64,000 nucleotides of DNA from UBA1479 sp963976055 (lineage in GTDB: Bacteria; Pseudomonadota; Alphaproteobacteria; Rhodospirillales; Casp-alpha2), in assembly GCA_963976055.1 (NCBI GenBank), contig CAXBJB010000012.1, positions 1 to 64,000 of the forward strand, written 5' to 3'. Both the position numbers and the translations under genes were made by a program. Numbering within the stretch: the first letter of the stretch is position 1; each line of letters begins with the position of its first letter. A model generated the notes under the pieces. That model searched no databases. It was not told where the DNA came from and saw only the letters and a list, made by a program, of their open reading frames with translations. Below, in pieces: positions 38,459 to 45,861 of this stretch.

Positions 38459-38487
38459 CTTGCGGCGCATTTTCCCCAAACTTATCT
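38459..38487 (+). promoter_or_regulatory. Candidate RpoH (sigma32-type) promoter for the small heat-shock gene
   Basis: CTTG (38459-38462), an 18-base spacer and CTTATCT (38481-38487) resemble the alphaproteobacterial heat-shock promoter pattern of CTTG and a C-Y-TAT-N-T element. It would give a 5' leader of roughly 140 bases before the Hsp20 start codon. Confidence 0.45.
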
Positions 38488-38572
38488 CATGCCTGGAAGC
38501 GGGTGCCCGGACGGGGCCCGCAAGACCTGAACCGCCCGACCCGCGCGGTTCGTCGGACCGGCCATTGCGGCG

Positions 38573-38627
38573 GTCCTGAACGGCATGTCGCGCTGGCGGG
38601 CACCATATCGCTTCGTTCAAGGAGGAC
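38573..38627 (+). promoter_or_regulatory. Possible RNA thermometer hairpin covering the Hsp20 ribosome site
   Basis: GTCCTGAACG (38573-38582) can pair with CGTTC (38614-38618) and AGGAC (38623-38627), leaving AAGG (38619-38622) bulged. The pairing covers part of the AAGGAGGA ribosome binding site. Leaders of small heat-shock genes in related bacteria often carry ROSE-type thermometers. This is inferred from base pairing only. Confidence 0.35.
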
Positions 38628-38633
38628 TTGGTT

Positions 38634-39089
38634 ATGCGTACCATCGATTTCACCCCCCTGTTCCGTCATTCCGTCGGCTTCGACCGTCTCGAACGCCTGC
38701 TCGACAGCGCCATGCGCCATGACGACGGCAATTCCTATCCGCCCTACAACATCGAACAGTTGGGCGAGGACAGCTACCGGATCACCATGGCCGTCGCCGG
38801 CTTCGGCGAGAATGACCTGGACGTCACCGTCAACGACGGCACCCTGACCGTCACCGGCAAACATGCGGATTCCAAGGACGACAACGTCGTCTATGTTCAC
38901 CGCGGCATCGCCGGCCGCGCGTTCGAACGCCGGTTCCAGCTTGCCGACCATATCGAGGTCAAGGGCGGTGCCCTTGAGAACGGCCTTCTGCACATCGAAC
39001 TGGAACGCGTCGTTCCGGAAGAAAAGAAACCCCGCAAGATCGAGATCGCGGGCGGACAGAAAAAACTGGTTGAAAGCAAGGCCGCCTAA
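38634..39089 (+). CDS. Small heat-shock protein, Hsp20/IbpA type
   Basis: Predicted 151-residue ATP-independent holdase. The N-terminus (IDFTPLFRHSVGFDRLERLL) and PPYNIEQLGEDSYRITMAVA match the IbpA class. The alpha-crystallin domain ends with NGLLHIELERVVPEEKKPRK. ATG at 38634 has a perfect AAGGAGG eight bases upstream. A strong terminator follows. The leader features suggest heat control. Confidence 0.93.
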   Translation: MRTIDFTPLFRHSVGFDRLERLLDSAMRHDDGNSYPPYNIEQLGEDSYRITMAVAGFGENDLDVTVNDGTLTVTGKHADSKDDNVVYVHRGIAGRAFERRFQLADHIEVKGGALENGLLHIELERVVPEEKKPRKIEIAGGQKKLVESKAA

Positions 39090-39132
39090 CGGACGGCGCC
39101 AGCTTCGGCCGACCCCAAATTACGTCAGACGG

Positions 39133-39171
39133 AAAGGGCGTGCCCGGGAAACCGGGTGCGCCTTTTCTTTT
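39133..39171 (+). terminator. Strong Rho-independent terminator after the Hsp20 gene
   Basis: A 15-base stem (39133-39147 with 39152-39166, allowing G-U pairs), closed by a GAAA tetraloop, is followed by TTTTCTTTT. It lies between convergent genes. Confidence 0.8.
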
Positions 39172-39177
39172 GCCCGC

Positions 39178-39624
39178 TCAGCGGAACCGTTCGTAGACGG
39201 CGCGGGCGGCATCGGGCATGGGCACGGCGATTTCCGCGTCCCGGTCCGAATACACATGGATGAAATGACCCGTGGCGGCGGGGGTCTCGCAGTCGGCCGC
39301 GCCGAACAGGCCGATCAGGAAGGTGACGCTGGACTTGCCCAGGCGCCCAACGCGGAGCCCCGCATGAACGGTTTCGGGATAGCTGAGGGAGCGATGGAAG
39401 CGGCACAGCGTTTCCACGGCGACCGGAGCAATGCGATGTCTGGCATAGTCGACGCCCGCTTCCTGCATCTGGAACTGGGTCACCACGGCCTCGATATAGC
39501 GGTTGTAGGCGACGTTGTTGGCGTGGCCCAGCATGTCGTTGTCGCCGAACCGGGTCGGAATCTCGATGCGGTAGGGATAGGCCGCAAGCGGCACCCGGCG
39601 CGGGTCGTCGGCATCGCCGCTCAT
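39178..39624 (-). CDS. 4HBT-family acyl-CoA thioesterase, second copy
   Basis: Predicted 148-residue hot-dog-fold thioesterase. IPTRFGDNDMLGHANNVAYN carries the catalytic aspartate in the D-x-x-G-H-x-N-N motif. Its ATG overlaps the stop of the paralogous gene upstream (ATGA), so the two are coupled. The two proteins share the layout R-x-G-R/K-L-G-x-S-S-V and the C-terminal ATGHF(I/V)HV(Y/F)-D-R segment, showing tandem duplication. The substrate is unknown. Confidence 0.85.
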   Translation of the reverse strand: MSGDADDPRRVPLAAYPYRIEIPTRFGDNDMLGHANNVAYNRYIEAVVTQFQMQEAGVDYARHRIAPVAVETLCRFHRSLSYPETVHAGLRVGRLGKSSVTFLIGLFGAADCETPAATGHFIHVYSDRDAEIAVPMPDAARAVYERFR

Positions 39625-40085
39625 TGTCCCCCGCCCCTGCCTGTGTCCCCGACGACAAGCTTTTCCAATGCCTTGCGGATGGCCGCCGGGACCGGCGTCG
39701 GGCGGTCCGTCGCCCGATCGACGAATACATGCACGAAATGCCCCGCGGCGGCGGCCGTGTCGTCGCCGTCCTTGAAGATGGCGATCTCGTAACGGACGCT
39801 GGAATTGCCCAGCTTGCCGACCCGCAATCCCGCCGCCAGCCTTTCCGGAAAAGCCACGGGCTTGAAGAAGCGGCAGGTCGTCTCGACCGCGAAGCCGACG
39901 ACCGTGCCGTCGTGTATGTCCAGCCCGCCCGCGTCGATCAGGTAGCTGTTCACCACCGTGTCGAAGTAGCTGTAATAGGTCACGTTGTTGACGTGGCCAT
40001 AGATGTCGTTGTCCATCCACCGGGTCTGGATCGGCAGAATATGGGGATAGGCGTCGCGGGTTTCGGGGGTGGTTGCGTCGGCCAT
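39621..40085 (-). CDS. 4HBT-family acyl-CoA thioesterase, first copy
   Basis: Predicted 154-residue thioesterase with QTRWMDNDIYGHVNNVTYYS as catalytic motif. ATG at 40085 gives the family-typical N-terminus; the frame is open upstream through a hairpin but without a ribosome site. It is co-transcribed with its diverged paralogue. Such enzymes hydrolyse short or aromatic acyl-CoAs; no pathway genes are adjacent. Confidence 0.87.
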   Translation of the reverse strand: MADATTPETRDAYPHILPIQTRWMDNDIYGHVNNVTYYSYFDTVVNSYLIDAGGLDIHDGTVVGFAVETTCRFFKPVAFPERLAAGLRVGKLGNSSVRYEIAIFKDGDDTAAAAGHFVHVFVDRATDRPTPVPAAIRKALEKLVVGDTGRGGGQ

Positions 40086-40142
40086 GGCGGGCGGGGCTTT
40101 TCGTTGGGGTGGAAGGTCCGGAATATGGGCTTGGAATTGATT

Positions 40143-40182
40143 AAGGGCCGCCGGTTTGCCCAGCGGCCCTTTAATTATTTTA
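40143..40182 (+). terminator. Terminator-like hairpin with no upstream gene
   Basis: AAGGGCCGC (40143-40151) pairs perfectly with GCGGCCCTT (40163-40171) and is followed by TTAATTATTTTA on the plus strand. No plus-strand gene precedes it, since the thioesterases run the other way. It could end a small RNA or antisense transcript, or form a leader structure for the thioesterase operon. Confidence 0.5.
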
Positions 40183-40316
40183 TATGCCTCACACCTGTCA
40201 AACTCGCCTGAATGACCGTTCAACCGTAACCAGCCGTCCTATACCCGTCAACTGCAAAGGGTTATTGACAATCGCGAATTTATCCCGGGAATTCACGGCA
40301 TCTTCCCCGCCCCGAC

Positions 40317-40350
40317 ATAAAAATAACCGCCCCCGGGTTGGGAGGGCGGT
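40317..40350 (-). terminator. Possible minus-strand terminator
   Basis: ACCGCCC (40326-40332) pairs with GGGCGGT (40344-40350). Read on the minus strand it is followed by TTATTTTTA, so it could stop transcription from the DUF1192 gene at 40720-40908. Confidence 0.4.
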
Positions 40351-40463
40351 CGTCGAGTTTTCAGGGAGGCATAGAAGTAAAAAGGACACTTTCGCCTCGT
40401 GTCCTGCTTGCAGCCTACCGCTCGGGTGTTAAGTTTCCCCTAACCGAAAGCAGAGGAATTGCC

Positions 40464-40730
40464 ATGTCGCCTGCCGCCGCCTGGGCCGTGATCGTGATCG
40501 GCTTCGTCCTGCCGCTGGTCCATGTCGCCCTGTCGAAGGACATCGCCCCGGCCAAGCCGGCCGAGGATGGGGCCATCTGCCCGTTCAGCCCGCGCATGGG
40601 CTGGCTGGTCATCGTGTTGTTCCTGGGGCCCGTCGGCTGGCTGATGTTCATGGCGTCGCGGCGCAAGCGGCGCGCGATGACGGCGGCCCGCGCGGCGGCG
40701 GCGTCAGAACCGCAAGCGCCTAAGACTTGA
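40464..40730 (+). CDS. Small two-helix membrane protein (PLDc_N-like)
   Basis: Predicted 88-residue protein with two membrane helices (about residues 4-23 and 45-65). The second, WLVIVLFLGPVGWLMFMASR followed by basic residues, matches the short PLDc_N-type membrane motif. A basic Ala-rich tail follows. ATG at 40464 has AGAGGA upstream. The last 11 bases overlap the convergent DUF1192 gene. The function is unknown. Confidence 0.65.
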   Translation: MSPAAAWAVIVIGFVLPLVHVALSKDIAPAKPAEDGAICPFSPRMGWLVIVLFLGPVGWLMFMASRRKRRAMTAARAAAASEPQAPKT

Positions 40731-40908
40731 AAAAGCTGTCGGCGCTTTGGCGCGCGGCTTCCTTGGCCTTGATGGTCTCGCGCACACGCGCGATTTCGGC
40801 CTCCAGGTCGCCGATATAGTCGTTCAGCGCCTCGATCGACATCACCTCGAGGTTCTTCAGGTCCGGCTTTTTCTTCTGCGGTTCCAGGTCGTCCGCGTCC
40901 ATGGCCAT
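40720..40908 (-). CDS. DUF1192 family small protein
   Basis: Predicted 62-residue protein typical of the alphaproteobacterial DUF1192 family: acidic N-terminus, LEVMSIEALNDYIGDLEAEI, then a short helix with RVRETIKAKEAARQSADSFF at the C-terminus. ATG at 40908 has AGAGGGGA upstream; a second ATG follows two codons later. It lies divergent from the quinone oxidoreductase gene, a pairing frequently seen in this class. The function is unknown. Confidence 0.82.
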   Translation of the reverse strand: MAMDADDLEPQKKKPDLKNLEVMSIEALNDYIGDLEAEIARVRETIKAKEAARQSADSFFKS

Positions 40909-40980
40909 GGCGTCATCCCCTCTTGCGCTTTGGGGCCTCAATCTACTAGGTGAAGGGGCCTTTCGAAAACCCACTAGCGA

Positions 40981-41994
40981 ATGGATACGCCGATGTCCCT
41001 GCCCACGGAAATGACCTGCGTCGAAATCGCCGAGCCCGGCGGCCCGGAACAACTGCGCATCACGACCCGCCCCGTGCCGGCCCCCGCCAAGGGCGAGGTT
41101 CTGATCAAGGTCGCCGCCGCCGGCGTCAACCGCCCCGACGTGGTGCAGCGCCTGGGCCATTACGCCCCGCCCGAAGGCGTGACCGACATTCCGGGGCTGG
41201 AGGTTTCGGGCACCGTGGCCGCCCTGGGCAACGGCGTCGCAGACTGGAAGATCGGCGACGCGCTCTGCGCCCTGGTCGCTGGCGGCGGTTACGGCGAATA
41301 CGTCACGGCCCCCACGGAACAATGCCTGCCGGTGCCCAAGGGCCTGTCCATGGTCGAGGCGGCGGCGCTGCCGGAAACCTTCTTCACCGTGTGGACCAAC
41401 CTGTACGAGCGCGGCGACCTGAAGCCGGGCGAAACTTTGATGGTCCACGGCGGCACGTCCGGCATCGGCACCACGGCGATCCAGGTCGCGAGCCGCCTGG
41501 GTGCGAAGGTCATCGCCACGGCGGGCAGCGCCGAAAAATGCCAGGCCTGCCTGGACCTGGGCGCCGAGCGCGCCGTCAACTACCGGGAAGAGGACTTCGT
41601 CGAAGCCGCCAAGGATTTCACCGGCGGCAAGGGGGTCGACGTGATCCTCGATATGGTCGGCGGCGATTACATCGAAAAGAACCTGAAATCCCTCAACCGC
41701 GACGGGCGCCTGGTCAATATTGCGTTCATGAAGGGGGCCAAGGCCGAAATCAATTTCATGCCGCTGATGCTGAAGCGCCTGACCATCACCGGGTCGACCC
41801 TGCGCGCCCAGTCGGTCGCGCGCAAGGGCGTGATCGCCCGGGCCGTGCGCGAGAACGTCTGGCCCCTGATCGAGAAGGGCGAGGTCAAGCCCGTGATTTA
41901 CAAGACGTTTTCCCTGAATCAGGCGCGCGAAGCTCATGAATTGATGGAATCCAACCGGCATATCGGCAAAATCGTGTTCCAGGTGGCGGAATAG
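40981..41994 (+). CDS. NAD(P)H quinone oxidoreductase (zinc-independent MDR family)
   Basis: Predicted 337-residue medium-chain reductase of the quinone oxidoreductase/PIG3 branch. GVNRPDVVQRLGHYAPPEGV, GLEVSGTVAALGNGV, VHGGTSGIGTTAIQVAS (nucleotide loop) and GKIVFQVAE at the C-terminus fit this branch, and no structural zinc cysteines are present. ATG at 40981 or the internal one five codons on may be used. It is divergent from the DUF1192 gene. Confidence 0.87.
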   Translation: MDTPMSLPTEMTCVEIAEPGGPEQLRITTRPVPAPAKGEVLIKVAAAGVNRPDVVQRLGHYAPPEGVTDIPGLEVSGTVAALGNGVADWKIGDALCALVAGGGYGEYVTAPTEQCLPVPKGLSMVEAAALPETFFTVWTNLYERGDLKPGETLMVHGGTSGIGTTAIQVASRLGAKVIATAGSAEKCQACLDLGAERAVNYREEDFVEAAKDFTGGKGVDVILDMVGGDYIEKNLKSLNRDGRLVNIAFMKGAKAEINFMPLMLKRLTITGSTLRAQSVARKGVIARAVRENVWPLIEKGEVKPVIYKTFSLNQAREAHELMESNRHIGKIVFQVAE

Positions 41995-42136
41995 CCCCTC
42001 AAATTCAATCTGATCCTTTGACCCGAGGGCCCTTGTGCCTATATAACGTCGCAAGTTCCGGTGCGTCCCCGTACGCGCGGGGGCGTGCTGGTCGATAAGA
42101 CAATCCCGAAATCCAACACCGAATGGGAAGGTAATT

Positions 42137-42799
42137 ATGGCGCGTCCGTTGATGCCGAAGGCCACAGCCGTCTGGCTTGTGGAGAATACGGCCCTCACCT
42201 TCAGGCAGATCGCCGAATTCTGCGGCCTGCATGAACTGGAAGTCCAGGCCATCGCCGACGACGAAGTCGCCGTAGGCATGCAGGGGCTCGACCCCGTGCA
42301 GGCCGGTGAACTGACCCAGGAGGAACTGGAGCGCTGCGAAGGCGACGCCACGGCCAGTCTGAAAGCCGCCAAACCGTCCCTGCCCCTGCCGAAGAAGACC
42401 AAGGGTGCGCGTTACACCCCTGTGGCCAAGCGCCAGGACCGGCCCGACGCCATCGCCTGGCTGGTGAAGAACTATCCGGAAATGTCGGACGGCCAGATTT
42501 CCAAGCTGATCGGCACGACCAAGCCGACCATCATGTCCGTGCGCGACCGTTCGCACTGGAACACCTCGAACATCAAGCCGCAGAACCCGGTGGGTCTGGG
42601 CTTGTGTACGGCCGACGACCTGGAAAAGGTCATTGCCGTCGCCCGGGCGCGGGCCGGCACCGTCCACGGCCCGGCGGCCCAGGCATCCGGCGCCCAAGGC
42701 ATGGAGCCCGCAGCCCCGCCGGCTCCGGCCAAGCCCGCCCCGGCGCCCGAGCCCAGCGCGGAATCCGTCTGGCCGACCACGGAAAGTGCTCAGGATTGA
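42137..42799 (+). CDS. trcR: DUF1013 transcription-associated regulator (TrcR type)
   Basis: Predicted 220-residue alphaproteobacterial DUF1013 protein. MPKATAVWLVENTALTFRQI and AIAWLVKNYPEMSDGQISKL are paired helix-turn-helix-like segments. GTTKPTIMSVRDRSHWNTSN is a highly conserved block. In Caulobacter the DUF1013 protein TrcR tracks with RNA polymerase and affects cell-cycle gene expression; that knowledge is transferred by family. The tail after residue 180 is Pro/Ala-rich and likely disordered. The start ATG has GGGAAGG upstream. Confidence 0.88.
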   Translation: MARPLMPKATAVWLVENTALTFRQIAEFCGLHELEVQAIADDEVAVGMQGLDPVQAGELTQEELERCEGDATASLKAAKPSLPLPKKTKGARYTPVAKRQDRPDAIAWLVKNYPEMSDGQISKLIGTTKPTIMSVRDRSHWNTSNIKPQNPVGLGLCTADDLEKVIAVARARAGTVHGPAAQASGAQGMEPAAPPAPAKPAPAPEPSAESVWPTTESAQD

Positions 42800-42817
42800 G
42801 TCTGCCCTTCCGTTCCG

Positions 42818-43603
42818 TCACCGTCCCTTGAAGACGGCGGCGCGTTTTTCGGCAAAGGCCTGTTCGGCCTCGCGGTGATCCTCGGAAAACCACAAGTCTT
42901 CCAGAAGCGCCTCTCCGGCTGCCCGCCCCTCGCCGCGTGCCGCCGCGCGCAGCGCCTTTTTCGTCGCCGAAACCGCCAGGGGTGCGGCCGGCATGCCGGC
43001 AAGAAAATCGACGGCATGGTCCACAACGTCTTCGTCTGCGGCTACGGCGTCCACCAAGCCCTGGTCCAGGGCCTCCTTGGCTGACAGTTGCTCGCAGCTC
43101 AACAACATGCGTATTGCGCGGGCGTATCCCACGACATGCATCAGGCGCTCGGCGCCGTTCCACCCGGGAATGATACCGAGCCGCGCCTGCGGCAGGCCGA
43201 TCTTCGCGTCCCCGGCCGCGAACCGCAGATCGCAAGCCAGGGCCAGTTCCGCGCCGCCGCCCAGGGCATAACCGTTGATGGCCGCGATGACCGGCAGGGG
43301 ATGATTTTCGATGTCGTCAAGCAGGCCACGGACGACGCCGAAGGTTTCGGCCAGTTCCTCGGGCGAGGAAATCGCGCGATAGGCCTTCAAGTCACCGCCG
43401 GTGCAGAAGAAGCGGTCGCCCGCGCCAGTCACCACGATGCCGCGCAGGTCCGTCCTGTCCGCCGTGCCGTCCAAGGCATCGCGCATGGCCTGGGCCGTGT
43501 CGCGGGAGATCGAGTTCCCCGCCTGTTCACGGTCAATGGTGAGGATCAGGACGTCGGCGCGTTCCGCCGCGCGGACGGGCGGCTCAGTCACGCTGGACGA
43601 CAT
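42818..43603 (-). CDS. Enoyl-CoA hydratase/isomerase family protein
   Basis: Predicted 261-residue crotonase-fold enzyme. The oxyanion-hole segments FFCTGGDLKAYRAISS and ALGGGAELALACDLRFA are present, and PQARLGIIPGWNGAERL carries the region of the catalytic glutamates (here Gly/Trp follow Pro, so exact chemistry is open). ATG at 43603 lies inside the end of the VOC gene, so the two overlap by 20 bases. It is the last gene of a three-gene CoA-ester operon. Confidence 0.85.
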   Translation of the reverse strand: MSSSVTEPPVRAAERADVLILTIDREQAGNSISRDTAQAMRDALDGTADRTDLRGIVVTGAGDRFFCTGGDLKAYRAISSPEELAETFGVVRGLLDDIENHPLPVIAAINGYALGGGAELALACDLRFAAGDAKIGLPQARLGIIPGWNGAERLMHVVGYARAIRMLLSCEQLSAKEALDQGLVDAVAADEDVVDHAVDFLAGMPAAPLAVSATKKALRAAARGEGRAAGEALLEDLWFSEDHREAEQAFAEKRAAVFKGR

Positions 43604-44516
43604 GAACCAGAAGTCCGCCAAGGCTTTTGGGATGGATGAACCCGATCAGCGCCCGCCGCGATCCCGGCCGCCCCACTGTGTCGATCATGGTGCATCCGGC
43701 GTCGCCGAGGGCGTCCAGCGTTGCGTTGATGTTCGGCGACTTCAGGGCGACGTGGTGCAGCCCTTGGCCACGCGTGTCGATGTATTTCGTAATGGCCCCC
43801 TGATCCTGCCGCGTCGTACCCGAAGCCCCATGGGCGATCTCCGCCCCGTGAGACGGGTCGAAGTTCTGCAGAAACTCCAGTTCGCAATCACCTGCGGTCA
43901 GAAACGCAACGCGCAGGCCGCCGACGGGCCGGGGCGGGCGGCTGTGATAGACAACACCATATTTGTCAGAGGTAAAGCTTTCGACCGTCGTCTGGACTTC
44001 CATGTCCGTCTGCTGGCTTTCAATGGGCAGGCCGAGCGTATCGGTGAAGACCGCGATGGCTTTCCGGTTGTCGGAACTGGCGACGCCCAGATGGTCGATC
44101 CGTTCGATCCGGGACGACGCCGACCTGTCGATGGTCAAGGGATCGACCAGACAGGTCCGAACTCCCACGGTGGCGTCCGGATCAAGTTCCACATGCCGCC
44201 CCCCGGCCAGGCCCGGCATGCCTGCGTCGCGCGCGGCAATTCCCGCCGCCGCCAGGCGCGCGGTGGTCGCATCCACGTCATCGACGGACAGGCCGATATG
44301 ATGCACGCCGGTGCGGTCCGTTTCATGGACGAAGGGGTCGCCCGGCTCGAACAGGGCGAGAGCCGCCTCGCCGGTGGCGAACACCGGCACGGTGTCGCCT
44401 CCGCCCAGGGCACAATCGGTCCGCGCCAGCCCGAGCACGCCGCCAAGCACCTCGCATGCGGCGGGTACATCGCGGGAAACCAGGGCGACGTAGGAAAGTT
44501 TAGGTGATGATGTCAT
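43584..44516 (-). CDS. Two-domain VOC protein (glyoxalase/epimerase-like)
   Basis: Predicted 310-residue protein with two vicinal-oxygen-chelate modules. The first (about residues 5-130) has YVALVSRDVPAACEVLGGVL and GVHHIGLSVDDVDATTARLA. The second (about 138-305) has IERIDHLGVASSDNRKAIAV and GLHHVALKSPNINATLDALG, resembling methylmalonyl-CoA epimerase. Candidate metal ligands are His in each HHIG/HHVA segment and acidic residues further on. It overlaps the CoA-transferase gene by four bases (ATGA). It may act on an acyl-CoA substrate as epimerase or lyase (inference from neighbours). Confidence 0.75.
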   Translation of the reverse strand: MTSSPKLSYVALVSRDVPAACEVLGGVLGLARTDCALGGGDTVPVFATGEAALALFEPGDPFVHETDRTGVHHIGLSVDDVDATTARLAAAGIAARDAGMPGLAGGRHVELDPDATVGVRTCLVDPLTIDRSASSRIERIDHLGVASSDNRKAIAVFTDTLGLPIESQQTDMEVQTTVESFTSDKYGVVYHSRPPRPVGGLRVAFLTAGDCELEFLQNFDPSHGAEIAHGASGTTRQDQGAITKYIDTRGQGLHHVALKSPNINATLDALGDAGCTMIDTVGRPGSRRALIGFIHPKSLGGLLVHVVQRD

Positions 44517-45724
44517 GTCATCCTCGCTGTGCTGTTCTCGATTGAGCCATCGTCAATAAGCCTTTGGATGCGGTCCGGGGCGATGCCCCAATCCGCAAGA
44601 ACCGCTTCGCTGTGTTCGCCCAGAGCCGGCGGCGCGAACCGCACGGTCTTCGGCCCGACCGTATCCAGGCGCAGCGGGTTGGACAGCAAATTCAGATCCC
44701 CGATGACCGGGTGGCTGATCGTTTCCACCATCCCCGCGTGCACCACCTGGGGATCGTTGAACATCTGCCCCAGGTCGTAGACCGGCCCGGCGGGAATCCC
44801 CGCCTCCATCAGTATTCCGGACCATTCGATGGCTGTTTTGGCCGCCAGTTTTTCGTTCAAAAGATCACGCAGGCGGCTGCGGTTGCGGTCGCGGGCCGTG
44901 TTGTCCGCGAAGTCCGGGTCATCGGCCAGTGCCGAAAGGCCCAGAATGTCGCACAGCTTTCGCCATTGGGCCTGGTTGGCGGCGGCGATGTTGACCAGGG
45001 CGTCCGACGCCTGAAAAGCGCCGTAGGGATAGATCACCGGATGTTCGTTGCCCATGCGACCGGGAACGTCTCCCAGGCTCAGATACCGCTGACCCTGGAC
45101 GCACAGCATGCCGACGACGGCCGCCAGCAGCGAGGTATCGACCTTTTGGCCCTGCCCCGTCGCCGTGCGCTGGTGAATGGCGGCGGTGATGCCCGTGGAC
45201 AGCCACATGCCCGAGACCAGATCCGCAAGCGGCACCCCCAGGCGCGTCGGCGGGCCGTCCGGCTCGCCGGAAATGCTCATCATGCCCGACATGCCTTGGG
45301 CGATCTGATCGAACCCGGGCCAGGTGCCGTAGGGCCCGTCGGAGCCGAACCCCGTGATGGTGGCGTGGATCAGGCGCGGATTGGCCTGTTTCAGGCTGTC
45401 GTAATCCAGGCCGAGCTTTTCGATGGTTCCCGGTTTGAAATTCTCGACCAGGACATCAGCCTCGCGGGCCAGGTCACGCAGCACCGCCTGGCCGCCGTCA
45501 CTGCGGAAATCCACGGCCAGGGACCGCTTGTTCCGGTTCACGGACAGAAAGAAACAGCCGATACCGTGATCGAACGGCCCCCAGGCGCGGCACATGTCGC
45601 CCTCACCCACCGGCTCCGCCTTCAGAACGTCCGCCCCCAGGTCGCCCAAGATCATCGTGCAGAATGGCCCGGACAGCGCCCGCGTCAGGTCAAGCACCCG
45701 GATTCCGTCCAAAGGCAGCGCCAT
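44513..45724 (-). CDS. CaiB/BaiF family III CoA-transferase
   Basis: Predicted 403-residue formyl-CoA-transferase-like protein. It has the N-terminal GIRVLDLTRALSGPFCTMIL and LGDLGADVLKAEPVGEGDMC, then DQIAQGMSGMMSISGEPDGP with the catalytic aspartate expected at Asp168 in GVPLADLVSGM. It begins the operon with the VOC and enoyl-CoA hydratase genes and is divergent from the FadR-type regulator, which has a clear site in this promoter. It likely activates a carboxylic acid by CoA exchange. Confidence 0.88.
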   Translation of the reverse strand: MALPLDGIRVLDLTRALSGPFCTMILGDLGADVLKAEPVGEGDMCRAWGPFDHGIGCFFLSVNRNKRSLAVDFRSDGGQAVLRDLAREADVLVENFKPGTIEKLGLDYDSLKQANPRLIHATITGFGSDGPYGTWPGFDQIAQGMSGMMSISGEPDGPPTRLGVPLADLVSGMWLSTGITAAIHQRTATGQGQKVDTSLLAAVVGMLCVQGQRYLSLGDVPGRMGNEHPVIYPYGAFQASDALVNIAAANQAQWRKLCDILGLSALADDPDFADNTARDRNRSRLRDLLNEKLAAKTAIEWSGILMEAGIPAGPVYDLGQMFNDPQVVHAGMVETISHPVIGDLNLLSNPLRLDTVGPKTVRFAPPALGEHSEAVLADWGIAPDRIQRLIDDGSIENSTARMT

Positions 45725-45777
45725 TCAGTCCTCCCAAGATCGTTGTTGCCCGCATCTTTCACGGCGGGCCGACTGGG

Positions 45778-45805
45778 AATCTAATATTGTTATACAATTA
45801 GTCAA
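45778..45805 (-). promoter_or_regulatory. Candidate promoter of the CoA-transferase operon with embedded operator
   Basis: On the minus strand, TTGACT (45805-45800), a 16-base spacer and TAGATT (45783-45778) form a sigma70-like promoter. The spacer contains the palindrome TTGTATAACAA. On the plus strand a TATAAT at 45816-45821 could serve the regulator gene. Confidence 0.5.
45786..45798. promoter_or_regulatory. FadR-type GntR operator
   Basis: The 13-base palindrome ATTGTTATACAAT contains TTGTTATACAA (45787-45797), an exact match to the FadR-subfamily half-site pattern T-N-G-T-N3-A-C-N-A. It lies in the 137-base region between the CoA-transferase operon and the divergent GntR gene, inside the presumed operon promoter, so repression is likely. 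Confidence 0.65.
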
Positions 45806-45861
45806 TTAGAAAATATATAATGCTTTTATAACCCTCGGCGGCGACCTATCAAGAGAACGAC

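Larger units (their letters stand above)
40086..40463. other. 378-base gap with two hairpins, no gene
   Basis: The stretch between the divergent thioesterase pair and the small membrane-protein gene has lower GC in parts. It holds a terminator-like hairpin at 40143-40171 followed by a T-rich tract, and another at 40326-40350. No protein frame with a ribosome site and no tRNA are evident. Confidence 0.5.
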
